64,000 nucleotides of DNA. Origin: UKL13-2 sp947085425. Its GTDB lineage: Bacteria; Pseudomonadota; Gammaproteobacteria; Burkholderiales; Usitatibacteraceae. Where the stretch lies: the NCBI GenBank assembly GCA_947085425.1, contig CAMTWK010000021.1, forward strand, positions 62,001-126,000, given 5' to 3'. The notes under the pieces were generated by a model, which saw nothing but the letters and a program-made list of their open reading frames with translations, had not been told where the DNA came from and searched no databases. Positions within the stretch are counted from its first letter, which is position 1. Every line of letters begins with the position of its first letter. Below are positions 35,406-44,535 of this stretch, in pieces. The position numbers were made by a program, and so were the translations under genes.

Positions 35406-36803
35406 TTAACGCGAGCCGCTAGAGCGCGGTTTGCTGCCACCAGGGCCACCAGCGCGACCGGATGGGCCGGTGTTACCAGATGGCCCGCGTGCCGAAGGCG
35501 CTCTGCCGCCACCACCGCTACCACCACCCGACCGGGCGGTGGGCTGGCGACCACGACCGTTACCAGGTGTGCCACGTGTATTGCGCCCGCCACCGCCGCC
35601 ACGACCAGGTTGATGTCCGGTCGAGCGTAATTGAATCGGCTGCGGTTTGATCGACAAATCAGGTTCGAATCCTGGAATCACCACCGCATCCACGTCACGT
35701 TTGATCAAGCGCTCGATGTCGGCGAACATTTTTTTCTCGTCGACACACACCAACGACACCGCTTCACCGGTGGCACCCGCGCGGCCGGTACGACCGATGC
35801 GGTGCACATAATCTTCTGCCACGTGTGGAATATCGTAATTCACCACGTGTGGCAATTGATCAATATCGATTCCACGCGCGGCGATGTCGGTGGCGACCAA
35901 TACGGCCAGATCACCGGACTTAAATTCCGCCAACGCTTTGGTGCGCGCGCTTTGGCTCTTGTTGCCGTGAATCGCCAGCGCGGTAATGTTTGATTTGTTG
36001 AGTTGCTCGGCGAGTTTGTTGGCACCGTGTTTGGTGCGTGTGAAAACCAACACCTGATGCCAGTCGTTTTGTTTGATCAGATGCGTCAGCAACTGGGTTT
36101 TTTTATCGCGATCAACCGGATGCACTTTTTGTTGGATGATTTCAACGGTCGAATTACGCCGTGCGACTTCGATCAATGCCGGGTTATCCAGCAGGTTGTC
36201 GGCGAGGCGTTTGATGTCGTCCGAGAAGGTCGCCGAGAACAACAGGTTCTGGCGTTTCTTCGGCAATACGGCGAGTACCCGTTTGATGTCATGGATAAAA
36301 CCCATGTCGAGCATCCGATCGGCTTCGTCCAATACCAAAATTTCCACCTTGGAAAGATCAACCGTGCGCTGCTGATGATGATCAAGCAAACGACCCGGTG
36401 TGGCGACCAAAATATCCACACCACGACGCAATGCGCCGATTTGTGGATTGATGCTGACACCACCAAACATCACCATTGACTTGAGGCCGGTGTATTTTCC
36501 GTAGGTGATGACACTTTCTTCCACCTGTGCGGCGAGTTCGCGTGTGGGGGTGAGTACCAGTGCGCGAATATGCGGGCGGGTGCTGGTTGAGGGGTGCGCC
36601 GCGGTCGAATTCATCAATCGCTGCAGCAATGGCAGGGTGAAGCCGGCGGTTTTGCCGGTACCGGTTTGTGCGCCGGCCAAAAGATCACCGCCGTTTAACA
36701 CTGCAGGAATCGCCTGCATTTGAATCGGCGTTGGAATAGTGTAACCGTGCTCGGTGACGGCGCGTACAATTTTCTCGGACAGGCCGAGGTCGGAAAATGA
36801 CAT
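35406..36803 (-). CDS. rhlE: DEAD-box ATP-dependent RNA helicase RhlE
   Basis: A 465-residue cytoplasmic RNA helicase. The ordered motifs are Q-motif (PTPIQMQAIP), I (AQTGTGKT), Ia (PTRELAAQ), II (DEAD), III (SAT), V (ATDIAARGID) and VI (HRIGRTGRAG). The tail from about 395 is rich in Gly, Arg and Ser (GRGGGGGRNTRGTPGNGRGR) and probably binds RNA. RhlE-type enzymes act in ribosome assembly and mRNA turnover, often in the cold. It stands alone. Confidence 0.95.
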   Translation of the reverse strand: MSFSDLGLSEKIVRAVTEHGYTIPTPIQMQAIPAVLNGGDLLAGAQTGTGKTAGFTLPLLQRLMNSTAAHPSTSTRPHIRALVLTPTRELAAQVEESVITYGKYTGLKSMVMFGGVSINPQIGALRRGVDILVATPGRLLDHHQQRTVDLSKVEILVLDEADRMLDMGFIHDIKRVLAVLPKKRQNLLFSATFSDDIKRLADNLLDNPALIEVARRNSTVEIIQQKVHPVDRDKKTQLLTHLIKQNDWHQVLVFTRTKHGANKLAEQLNKSNITALAIHGNKSQSARTKALAEFKSGDLAVLVATDIAARGIDIDQLPHVVNYDIPHVAEDYVHRIGRTGRAGATGEAVSLVCVDEKKMFADIERLIKRDVDAVVIPGFEPDLSIKPQPIQLRSTGHQPGRGGGGGRNTRGTPGNGRGRQPTARSGGGSGGGGRAPSARGPSGNTGPSGRAGGPGGSKPRSSGSR

Positions 36804-37257
36804 GAAATACTTTCGAATAAACCGAATCTGTCGCCGCTTTTAAAAGTGGCGCCAGTCTAGATGCGGGGAGGGGTTACCAGCTGCCGATACATATCAGGCG
36901 ATTGGAATAAGAATTCGGCGAGGGGACTGGAACAAAGCCGAGGTCGCATTATAGCCGAATGTACCGCTATAGCCCGTGATGGTCATTCGCAGATGCCCGG
37001 CGGGCGTTGCAAACGGCAATATTCAGTTTGAAAAAGTCTAGTACAGGAGCCAACTGACAGGTTGTTTTGCCGCAAACGCCGCCAGTGTATTGGTGTTTTC
37101 TATTTGGATCGTAATTTGCATGCTACTCATACCCCGTCATCTGCGGGTCGTCATTTTGTGCGTCCCGACCGGTTTCTCGTCAGTCAAACTACGTTTCACG
37201 AGCAAACACGCCGCGCGGAGGCGAGTCGGACTACGAATTTTTGCAAAGGGAAATCAC
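36804..37257. other. 454-base intergenic region
   Basis: The region between rhlE and the small membrane protein gene holds the rhlE leader on the minus strand. The start at 37258 has an AAAGGGAAA ribosome site. I see no repeat or RNA gene I can name. A short hairpin, GCCGCTTTTAAAAGTGGC, lies near 36834-36851, within the rhlE leader. Confidence 0.35.
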
Positions 37258-37464
37258 ATGAAATTTTTGTTATGGCTGCTGTTGCTGGTGATCTGTTGGC
37301 CGCTCGCGTTGTTGGCGCTACTTTTATACCCCGTTGTCTGGCTCCTGACCCTGCCGTTCCGATTGCTCGGGATTGCCGTTGACGGCGTGTTCGAGCTGCT
37401 GCGATCGATTGTGATGTTGCCCGCGCGACTTCTTGGTGGCAACCCGAATCGACTTCGCAACTGA
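37258..37464 (+). CDS. small hydrophobic membrane protein
   Basis: A 68-residue protein, almost all hydrophobic (about 2-45), with a basic tail (RLLGGNPNRLRN). A good ribosome site (AAAGGGAAA) selects this ATG; a longer reading from 37090 has an unlikely N-terminus. The segment PVVWLLTLPFRLLGIAVDGVF resembles small proteobacterial inner-membrane proteins of unknown function. Confidence 0.65.
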   Translation: MKFLLWLLLLVICWPLALLALLLYPVVWLLTLPFRLLGIAVDGVFELLRSIVMLPARLLGGNPNRLRN

Positions 37465-37592
37465 ATGGGATTGACCCCGCATTCAAAGGTTGATGCGCGG
37501 GTTTGTGCGTGTTGGCCCGCGTTGGTCCGCGCGTTTGCCTTTTAGCAACCCATCGGGCAGACTGCGTTCACTCATTTACTCGCGGGGGTTTT

Positions 37593-39182
37593 ATGTTGCA
37601 ACGCGCCATTTTAATCGTTACGTTATTCCTACTTGGCAGTGTGGCATTGCCAACACATGCCAAGACGTTTCGTTGGTCCACCCAGGGGGATGCCGCGACC
37701 ATGGACCCACAAAGCCAGAACGAAACCTTTAACAACATGATCAACGGTTTGGCGTATGAGTTTTTGGTTGATCGCGACAAAAATATGCAAATGAAACCGC
37801 GCCTGGCCGAGTCGTGGACCAATCCGGAACCCACCAAGTGGGTGTTCAAACTTCGTCGTGGTGTGAAGTGGCACGACGGTTCCAATTTCACCGCGGACGA
37901 TGTGGTGTTTTCGTTTAACCGGGCGCGCGAATCGGCGGTGACCTTCAAACTTTACGCATCCCAATCCGGCGTCCCCAGAAAAATTGACGACTACACGGTC
38001 GAATTCACCACCCCCCAACCCAATCCGGTCATGCTGGAAACCGTCGGCACCATTTACATCATGAACAAGGCGTGGTGCGAAAAAAACAACGTTGTCAAAC
38101 CACTCGATTACACCAAGAAGGAAGAAACCTTTGCCACCCGCAACGCCATGGGCACCGGGCCATTTAAATTGGTGGCGTGGGAGCAGGGCGTAAAAATCGC
38201 CCATCGCAAAAATGCCGATTGGTGGGGCATCAAGGCCGGCATGTACGAAAGTAATATCGAAACCATCGATTACCGTCCAATCACCAACGCGGCCACACGT
38301 ATGGCGGCACTCAAGTCCGGGCAAATCGATTTTGTGCTCGATCCGGCGGTGCAGGATGTCATCAGCCTACGCAACGACAAAACCATCAAAATCTGGGAAG
38401 GCAGTGAAATTCGCGTCATCTATGTCGGTTTTGATCAGGCGCGTAATGAGTTGTTGTATTCGGACGTCAAAGGCAAAAACCCATTCAAAGATCGTCGTGT
38501 GCGTTTGGCCATGTACCAAGCCATCGATGTCCAAGCATTAAAAAGTGCCGTCATGCGCGGCCTATCGATGCCGACCGGGTTGATGTTGCCGGATGCCAAC
38601 GGTGCAGGTGTGCCTGCGGCGATGAATATTCGCCACCCTTATGACGTCGTCAAGGCGAAACAATTGCTCAAAGAGGCGGGTTATGCCGATGGATTCGGTT
38701 TCACCTTGAGCTGCCCGAATGACCGTTACCTGAACGATGAAAAGATTTGTGTGGCGCTTGCCGGTATGTGGGCAAAGATTGGTGTCAAGGTCAAAGTGGA
38801 AACCATGACCAAATCACTTTTCTTTCCGAAAGTACAAAACCGCGATGCCAGTGCATTTCTGGCGGGATGGGGTGGCGGTTCGAGTGACGCCATTTTTATT
38901 TTGAAGCCGGTGATTCATGGCCGCGACGGCAAGGGAGCGGGCGAATCAAATTATGGGGATGCCAAGATCGAAGCGCTCGATACATTGATCGACAAACTCG
39001 AAGGCGAAATGAATCCGGTGGACCGGCAAAACATGATCAACCAATCGATGAAAATCATTCACGATGAAGTGCACACCATTCCACTTCATACCCAAGTCAT
39101 CCCTTGGGCATCACGCAAAAATATTTTTGTGGTGCACCGGCCGAACAATATACTCGGCATGATTTGGGTGAAGGTGAACTAG
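37593..39182 (+). CDS. peptide/nickel-type ABC transporter substrate-binding protein
   Basis: A 529-residue periplasmic binding protein of solute-binding family 5. A signal peptide covers about 1-24 (LIVTLFLLGSVALPTHA). Features are DPQSQNETFNNMINGLAYEFL early, then VFKLRRGVKWHDGSNFTADDVVFSFNRA, and VRLAMYQAIDVQALKSAV. The C-terminus ends in the usual IWVKVN style. The start at ATG 37593, after GGGGG, gives a normal signal peptide. Permease and ATPase genes are absent, so it is an orphan binding protein sharing another transporter's membrane parts or acting as a sensor. An inverted-repeat element starts one base after the stop. Confidence 0.92.
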   Translation: MLQRAILIVTLFLLGSVALPTHAKTFRWSTQGDAATMDPQSQNETFNNMINGLAYEFLVDRDKNMQMKPRLAESWTNPEPTKWVFKLRRGVKWHDGSNFTADDVVFSFNRARESAVTFKLYASQSGVPRKIDDYTVEFTTPQPNPVMLETVGTIYIMNKAWCEKNNVVKPLDYTKKEETFATRNAMGTGPFKLVAWEQGVKIAHRKNADWWGIKAGMYESNIETIDYRPITNAATRMAALKSGQIDFVLDPAVQDVISLRNDKTIKIWEGSEIRVIYVGFDQARNELLYSDVKGKNPFKDRRVRLAMYQAIDVQALKSAVMRGLSMPTGLMLPDANGAGVPAAMNIRHPYDVVKAKQLLKEAGYADGFGFTLSCPNDRYLNDEKICVALAGMWAKIGVKVKVETMTKSLFFPKVQNRDASAFLAGWGGGSSDAIFILKPVIHGRDGKGAGESNYGDAKIEALDTLIDKLEGEMNPVDRQNMINQSMKIIHDEVHTIPLHTQVIPWASRKNIFVVHRPNNILGMIWVKVN

Positions 39183-39434
39183 CCTGCATATTTCACGGGG
39201 TTGCGTTCGAGAGTGGCTCGATGGGCGTGTGATTTTTCGTTCGACTGACCACGGCATTGCGAGCCGTGTTTGGCAAATGAGCGCGGGAAGAGAACTGAAA
39301 AGCGCATGTTCAGCGGCCTGCTATCGAGCGCAAAAGCCCGATGTTTAATTAAAACCAAACTGGATGGCAAAGTGCGGTAACACTTAACGGGCAATCCCCC
39401 AAGCAGAGCGGGGCCGACCCGTGAAATATGCGGG
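39183..39434. mobile_element. 252-base MITE-like element with inverted ends
   Basis: The left end is CCTGCATATTTCACGGG (39183-39199) and the right end is its complement CCCGTGAAATATGCGGG (39418-39434), 16 of 17 matching. It starts directly after the TAG stop of the binding-protein gene. Inside is no complete transposase; a 93-codon minus-strand frame (39179-39460) crosses it without recognisable similarity. No clear target-site duplication is seen. A third copy of the end motif is at 41798. The remaining bases to 39585 hold no gene I can support. Confidence 0.55.
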
Positions 39435-39585
39435 CCGGGTCGCAGTCGGCCGGCATGCAATGGGTTGGTCGGTAGTGTCGTGGTTTTATTACTGCCGAAT
39501 CATCTGGCAGTACTGATCAGTGGCGATGGGATATGAACGGATGCCACCGACCCCGTTTACGCTGCAAAACAGCCGTCCGCCGAGC

Positions 39586-41436
39586 CTAACTCAAATCCGC
39601 CGTTGCCGCACTCGTAAAATCGCGTTCATGCACGCGCGCCCGACCGGCGCGTTTGGCGTTGTAGAGGCGCCGATCGGCCGCCGCCAGCAAGTGTTCGAGC
39701 TCGACACCGTCTTCCGGGTAGATGGCAACGCCGGCTGAAAATGTGATGCCGTCCAAACTCTGCGAATCTGATGTGAACTGGAGTTGGCTGAACATATCCA
39801 GTAGTGTCTGCAGGCGCTTGGCAGCTGCGTCCGGACCGCAACCGACCATCGCGATACAAAACTCCTCGCCGCCGTAGCGTCCGATTACGTCCGCACTTCG
39901 GGTCGCGGTCATGGCGAGTTCGCCAAAGCCGCGCAGTACCTGATCCCCCATCGAATGTCCAAACTGGTCATTCACATCCTTAAAGTGATCGAGGTCGATA
40001 AATGCGATTGCCAGCGGTGTCGCGGTCTGCTGACGCAGGCGTAATACGTTGGGCAAAACCTCATCGAGGTAGCGTCGGTTTGGCAGGCCGGTCAGTACAT
40101 CGGTGGTCGCGGCCGCTTTTAAGCTTGCCGCCTCTTGCGCGGTACGGTCGATTTCGTTACGCAAATCACGGTGCTCGCTTTGCAGATGCAGCCGCTCCTG
40201 CGTGGTGCGTTTTAATTCGGCCTGCACGCGGTTCATTTCGTTGCGCAATTGCATTGAAAAATGGCGGACGCGGTTCAATACGTCGACGTTATACAAATAT
40301 TCTTCACCACAGCGGCGCTGCATAAGATACGCGTCTTGAAAACGTCCCTGACGGGCAAACACCGTTGCCAGTTCTTCGTAGACCACGTTGCGATCCGAGA
40401 AGCGCCATGCCGACACACTGGGAAGCAATTCTGCGGCACGACCCAGCTCCTGCATGGCATGTTGGTCGTCGTTATTACGGCTCGCCAGCAGGCCACTGAT
40501 AAAGGCCATTTTCGCCACGTCGAGCAGGGCGACATCAGGCCCGCTGTTGAGCGTGCGGGCGATGTCGAGATGCTTTTCGGCCTCGGTCAGTTCGCCCAGC
40601 TGAATATTGAGTTCGGCTGCGGTGTAATGTGCAAACGGTTGTCCGCCGATGAGTGGTGCGGGTTCGTCGAGCACCAGTTGCACCAGCTGCCTTGCTTCTG
40701 AAAACCGTTGCAGGCGGCGCAAGGCAATGGCGCGATTGATGCGCACCGTTTTCAGCAAGGTCGGGCTATCAATAGTTTCGCAAAGCCTCTCGGCGGTGCC
40801 AAACAACATGGCTGATTCCTCAACATCGCGTGCAGCCAGCAAGGCCACACCTAGCGGCAGGCACATTATCACTTCCTGGGCGGTGAGGCCAAGCTGTTGT
40901 GCGTGTTGCACACCGGCATAACCAAATCGCAACCCTTCAGCAAGATTTCCGCAGTAGACATGGCAAGTGGACAGTCCGATAAACACATAGAAATTGTCTT
41001 CATCGAGCGCATCAAGATCAAACGATCCCACCAACTCTTCGTAGTGCGCAAGTGCTTCTTTCCAATTTCCCTGCATAGACAGGAGCGCCGCCGTGGCCAG
41101 ACTGCAGAGTCGCAACCCGCGCGTATCCCCCAGAGAATCCATACGCACGCCCGCTTCCGCAAAATCCAGCTCAACCGTGTCGAGATTGGCACCGATCAAA
41201 CGATAACCCGCCAGGGCACGGGTCAGTTGCGACCATGCCGCTGCGTGCGCATCACCCTGGCCAATCGCGCCAGAGAACGCTTGGCGCGCCAGCTCGAAGG
41301 CGCGCTCCGGGCGGGTGAGATGGCAGGCCATGGCGCTCTGCCAAGATGGCAAATCCATATTTGCGGCGGCGGTGGAAACATTTAATGTCAAGATGGTCCA
41401 GAAAGAAAGGGATACGTAATGATGAACTCGTTCCAT
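39586..41436 (-). CDS. diguanylate cyclase with TPR-like N-terminal region
   Basis: A 616-residue cytoplasmic protein. Residues about 30-400 form a TPR-like helical array; it has no membrane segment long enough to be certain. A coiled coil follows (LRNEMNRVQAELKRTTQERL), then a GGDEF domain with TTDVLTGLPNRRYL, DLDHFKDVNDQFGH and active site RYGGEEFCI. The inhibitory-site RxxD is present (RSAD, five residues before GGEEF). It should make c-di-GMP from GTP with product inhibition. The N-terminus beyond residue 27 is uncertain; a second Met at 41358 is a possible start. It lies between two copies of an inverted repeat. Confidence 0.92.
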   Translation of the reverse strand: MERVHHYVSLSFWTILTLNVSTAAANMDLPSWQSAMACHLTRPERAFELARQAFSGAIGQGDAHAAAWSQLTRALAGYRLIGANLDTVELDFAEAGVRMDSLGDTRGLRLCSLATAALLSMQGNWKEALAHYEELVGSFDLDALDEDNFYVFIGLSTCHVYCGNLAEGLRFGYAGVQHAQQLGLTAQEVIMCLPLGVALLAARDVEESAMLFGTAERLCETIDSPTLLKTVRINRAIALRRLQRFSEARQLVQLVLDEPAPLIGGQPFAHYTAAELNIQLGELTEAEKHLDIARTLNSGPDVALLDVAKMAFISGLLASRNNDDQHAMQELGRAAELLPSVSAWRFSDRNVVYEELATVFARQGRFQDAYLMQRRCGEEYLYNVDVLNRVRHFSMQLRNEMNRVQAELKRTTQERLHLQSEHRDLRNEIDRTAQEAASLKAAATTDVLTGLPNRRYLDEVLPNVLRLRQQTATPLAIAFIDLDHFKDVNDQFGHSMGDQVLRGFGELAMTATRSADVIGRYGGEEFCIAMVGCGPDAAAKRLQTLLDMFSQLQFTSDSQSLDGITFSAGVAIYPEDGVELEHLLAAADRRLYNAKRAGRARVHERDFTSAATADLS

Positions 41437-41930
41437 TGGCTAGGCAAGGCTCTGCGCGGCTATGTTACGATTGTTGACCAATTTAGCAGATTGGCCTTCC
41501 GGATGTGTATTGGTCACATCCCGCACTGCCCGCCGCGAACCGATGAACACCATGGGGCAGAGTTAAATTGTTTTCTGCTGATCGCTATTTTATCTGAGTC
41601 GATCTGTCCCATCGCAGCCCAAGCACCCGCCCCATCGATGCCTGCCATAAGACAAAAAATAATCAGTCAACGTAAGGCAACGCACAGGTCCGACCAGTCT
41701 TGTGATACGACAGTCATTACCTATGACGGTCCAGTGACGGGTTTGGGTGTTACACATTTGCCGCCGACCTCGTCCGATCGTTTGTTTGTTTACCTAGCCT
41801 GCATATTTCACGGGTCGGCCCGCCTTACATACGTTTTTCATTCTTGGCGACCTATAAATTCTGCGAATCCAAACTGTACCTCGTAAGGTTGATGGCCTGC
41901 GCACTCGACAACAGGCGGCTGGTCAGCCTG
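41437..41930. other. 494-base intergenic region
   Basis: The region between the diguanylate cyclase and the GNAT gene holds the third repeat copy at 41798-41821. A plus-strand frame (41419-41886) has no similarity and no ribosome site, so I do not call it a gene. Confidence 0.4.
41798..41821 (+). repeat. solo copy of the MITE-like end repeat
   Basis: CCTGCATATTTCACGGGTCGG continues to GCCC and matches the right end of the 39183-39434 element (39411-39434, reverse strand) over 24 bases with one mismatch. It is in opposite orientation to that right end. The bases before it (CTAG) also precede the left end at 39183. Confidence 0.7.
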
Positions 41931-42464
41931 TCAAAAGCTCTTGCGCATTGGCACAAAATCAATCGTCAAGCCGTCTTCCAGCAGGTGCTGAATAGGCAGG
42001 CCCGCCGTGTAGCCTTGCGTGGCGTAAAACCGCAATCCAGGTAAGGTTGCAATCAATTCAAATCGGCGAAAGTCATTGGCCATGGCGTCGTGTTCACAGC
42101 GCTGCAATATCAGTTTGGCAATTCCCTGCCGGGCGACATCCGGGTGCACAAAAAATGCGCGAATTTTGGCGGCATCAAAGGCCGGATCGAGTAGTGCATC
42201 ATTGCGGGCACCAAACTGGTCTCCGCCAAACGCGGTGTGTCGCCGGCTCCAGCCGCCACAGCCAACAATTTTCCGATCCAACTCCACCACGAAGTAGGTT
42301 CCGTCTTTGATGAGTTGTGAATCCAAACCATAGGTGCCACGCAACGCGCTTTCAATCTGTTTGACGGTGTAGTCGTGGGCACTCAATCCGCGCGCGGATA
42401 CGGCGATCAATTGTTGAATTGCCGCGTGGTCTTCGGCCGTTGCCGGGCGCAACAAAAAGGTCAT
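41931..42464 (-). CDS. GNAT family N-acetyltransferase
   Basis: A 177-residue acetyltransferase that moves an acetyl group from acetyl-CoA to an unknown amine. The central strand IVGCGGWS, the loop IRAFFVHPDVARQGIAKLIL and the C-terminal LRFYATQGY motif are the usual GNAT elements. The CoA pyrophosphate loop is RQGIAK. The start codon overlaps the stop of the DUF885 gene upstream (ATGA), so translation is coupled. Confidence 0.9.
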   Translation of the reverse strand: MTFLLRPATAEDHAAIQQLIAVSARGLSAHDYTVKQIESALRGTYGLDSQLIKDGTYFVVELDRKIVGCGGWSRRHTAFGGDQFGARNDALLDPAFDAAKIRAFFVHPDVARQGIAKLILQRCEHDAMANDFRRFELIATLPGLRFYATQGYTAGLPIQHLLEDGLTIDFVPMRKSF

Positions 42465-44278
42465 AACTTACCCTGCATGAGCCGCGCAATATCCTTCACC
42501 GGTGCACTGCCAAACGACAAAAATTTATTGTTAAATGCTTTTACAGAAAAGTCTTTGCCGAGGCGGGCCTTGTGCTGCTCCTGAAGAGCGGTGATTTCGG
42601 CATAACCATTAAAGTAACTGGCCAGCTGCACCTGGCTGAACGTTGCGCGCCGCCACTTTTCGGTGGCCTCGGTTTGCTCCTGAAAGCCTTCGTATGTCAT
42701 TAGTTTGATGGCGGCATCACGTTGTAGATCGCCGGTCTGAATTTCATAATCAAGGATGGTGTTGATCACCGATCGCAAGTTCCATTTCATCCAGATCAAC
42801 CACATTTCCGGTGCGTGATTGCCATAACCAGCGTCGAGCATGACCTTTTCACTGAACACCGCCCAGCCTTCAATCATCGAGCCATTGCCGAACAACGATT
42901 TGATGCGGCTGGCGGATTTGTTGGCGTGTACCAACTGTGTGTAGTGGCCGGGAATCGCTTCGTGAATATTCAAAATCTGCAACAACCAATCGTTGTATTC
43001 ACGTAAATAGGACTCGGCCTGATCCGGTGTGAATCGATCAAGCGGCGTAACGTTGTAATAGGTGTTGGCCAGCGGATCATAGGGGCCCGGGGCGCTGATC
43101 GAGGCACCGGCGCCGCCACCACGCATGTACATCGGTGTTTCGCGCACCACCAATGGCCGGCTCGGGTCGAGTGTGACCAAATCGTGTTTCAGGACAAATG
43201 CCTCAAGTTCTGGAATCTGTTTACGTATGGTGTCAACAAACGCTTCGCGCGTGGTGTGGCGTTTGCTGAGCTCACCAATCACAGCGCCGATCATGTCGAG
43301 CCGGTCGGCAGGCGGTGTTGCCGTGCCCATGTATTTTGGCCACAATTCTCGGGCGAGCTTTTCCATCGCCTCATGGCGGGTGGCTTTGGTGGCCAATGCA
43401 TGACGATACAATTGATCGGCGCTGAATCCGGATTGAATGTCATAACCAAATTTTTGGTCATAGAGCGCTTTGCCGATACGGAAGCTGCGCGGTGCGCCGG
43501 CTTTAAGTTTGCTTTCGAGCCCGGTCAGGTAGGTCAGGTAATCATTGATGGCCGCTTTGGTGGCCGTGAGGCGGGCGGTGAATAAATTTTTCTCAGCGAT
43601 GCTGAGCTTGGAATCAGACAGCTTGATTGTCAGGCCGTCACCAAACACGTTGAGTGCGCCGCGATTTTGAATGATCGCCAGTTGTGTGTGTTCGAGAGTG
43701 GGATTTTGAATGTTTGATTTGGCGGCGGCGTAATAGGCCGGTACTTTGGCAAGCCGTGCCATGACGTGTCTGAGGCGCGTGTCTAACGGCGCGTATTCGG
43801 TGGTGAGTAATAACCCAAACGAGCCGCCAACGTTGTACACCGAAGGCTGCCACTGCCAGTCTTTGAACGTCACCATATGCCAGCGACGTGATTCAAACTG
43901 ATTCTTCATCAGGCCAAGATCAACCTGATTGGCAACGGATAATTTTTCGACATCAAATTTTTCCAATGCCGCTAATTGGCGGTTGAAAAACTGCAAACTA
44001 CGGTTGCGTTGTGCCGAATCCGGAACGGTTAATTGGTCGGCGTATTTGTAATATCCGGCACGCACCCCGCGTTCGGGAAATTCGCGCCACATTTCATTGA
44101 GCACCGTCTCGCTGTGTTTGGCAAATCGCATATCAATGGCCGTCGGCTTTTCCGGGCTGACCTGCGCGACACCGGTGGTGACCGGCGCAGCATAAACCTT
44201 GCGCGCGTGCAATACGCTGCTGACAGCGCTGGCGACAACAACAGTGGCGGAAACAAACGCGACAAGTGATCGAATCAT
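42461..44278 (-). CDS. DUF885 family exported peptidase-like protein
   Basis: A 605-residue protein with an N-terminal hydrophobic segment (SLVAFVSATVVVASAVSSV), probably a signal peptide. The body is helical. The metal motif HEAIPGHYTQ near residue 440 is the HExxxGH pattern of this family, with the distal Glu in EGWAVFSE about 40 residues on. DUF885 proteins are treated as zinc metallopeptidases of uncertain specificity. The GNAT gene is coupled at its 3' end. It diverges from alanine dehydrogenase. Confidence 0.88.
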   Translation of the reverse strand: MIRSLVAFVSATVVVASAVSSVLHARKVYAAPVTTGVAQVSPEKPTAIDMRFAKHSETVLNEMWREFPERGVRAGYYKYADQLTVPDSAQRNRSLQFFNRQLAALEKFDVEKLSVANQVDLGLMKNQFESRRWHMVTFKDWQWQPSVYNVGGSFGLLLTTEYAPLDTRLRHVMARLAKVPAYYAAAKSNIQNPTLEHTQLAIIQNRGALNVFGDGLTIKLSDSKLSIAEKNLFTARLTATKAAINDYLTYLTGLESKLKAGAPRSFRIGKALYDQKFGYDIQSGFSADQLYRHALATKATRHEAMEKLARELWPKYMGTATPPADRLDMIGAVIGELSKRHTTREAFVDTIRKQIPELEAFVLKHDLVTLDPSRPLVVRETPMYMRGGGAGASISAPGPYDPLANTYYNVTPLDRFTPDQAESYLREYNDWLLQILNIHEAIPGHYTQLVHANKSASRIKSLFGNGSMIEGWAVFSEKVMLDAGYGNHAPEMWLIWMKWNLRSVINTILDYEIQTGDLQRDAAIKLMTYEGFQEQTEATEKWRRATFSQVQLASYFNGYAEITALQEQHKARLGKDFSVKAFNNKFLSFGSAPVKDIARLMQGKL

Positions 44279-44535
44279 GGTTGTGGAACCCGGTGATTTT
44301 TGGATGGGTAGATGTTACCCAATTTTTTCTGCGGTTCGCAGGTTTGTGGAATGGGCAACCGCGGCACATGTATTTTTCGACATGTATACCACGTCATGGA
44401 ATGCAAAAGTATCCGATTGGCGGGGTGTTTCAGGCAAAAAAGGCTGGTAACGACCACCAATCAACGAGTTTTCTGTTCTACATGCGCGTTATTTTTTGTT
44501 GGAGAATGGCGCAGTCCATTCTTCAGGAGAGACTC

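Noticed and set aside
39179..39460. 93-codon frame across the MITE-like element
   Set aside because: No transposase motif or ribosome site is visible; it may be decayed but I cannot support a gene.
41419..41886. 155-codon plus-strand frame in the spacer after the diguanylate cyclase
   Set aside because: It starts inside the promoter region of the minus-strand cyclase gene, covers a repeat copy and shows no similarity.
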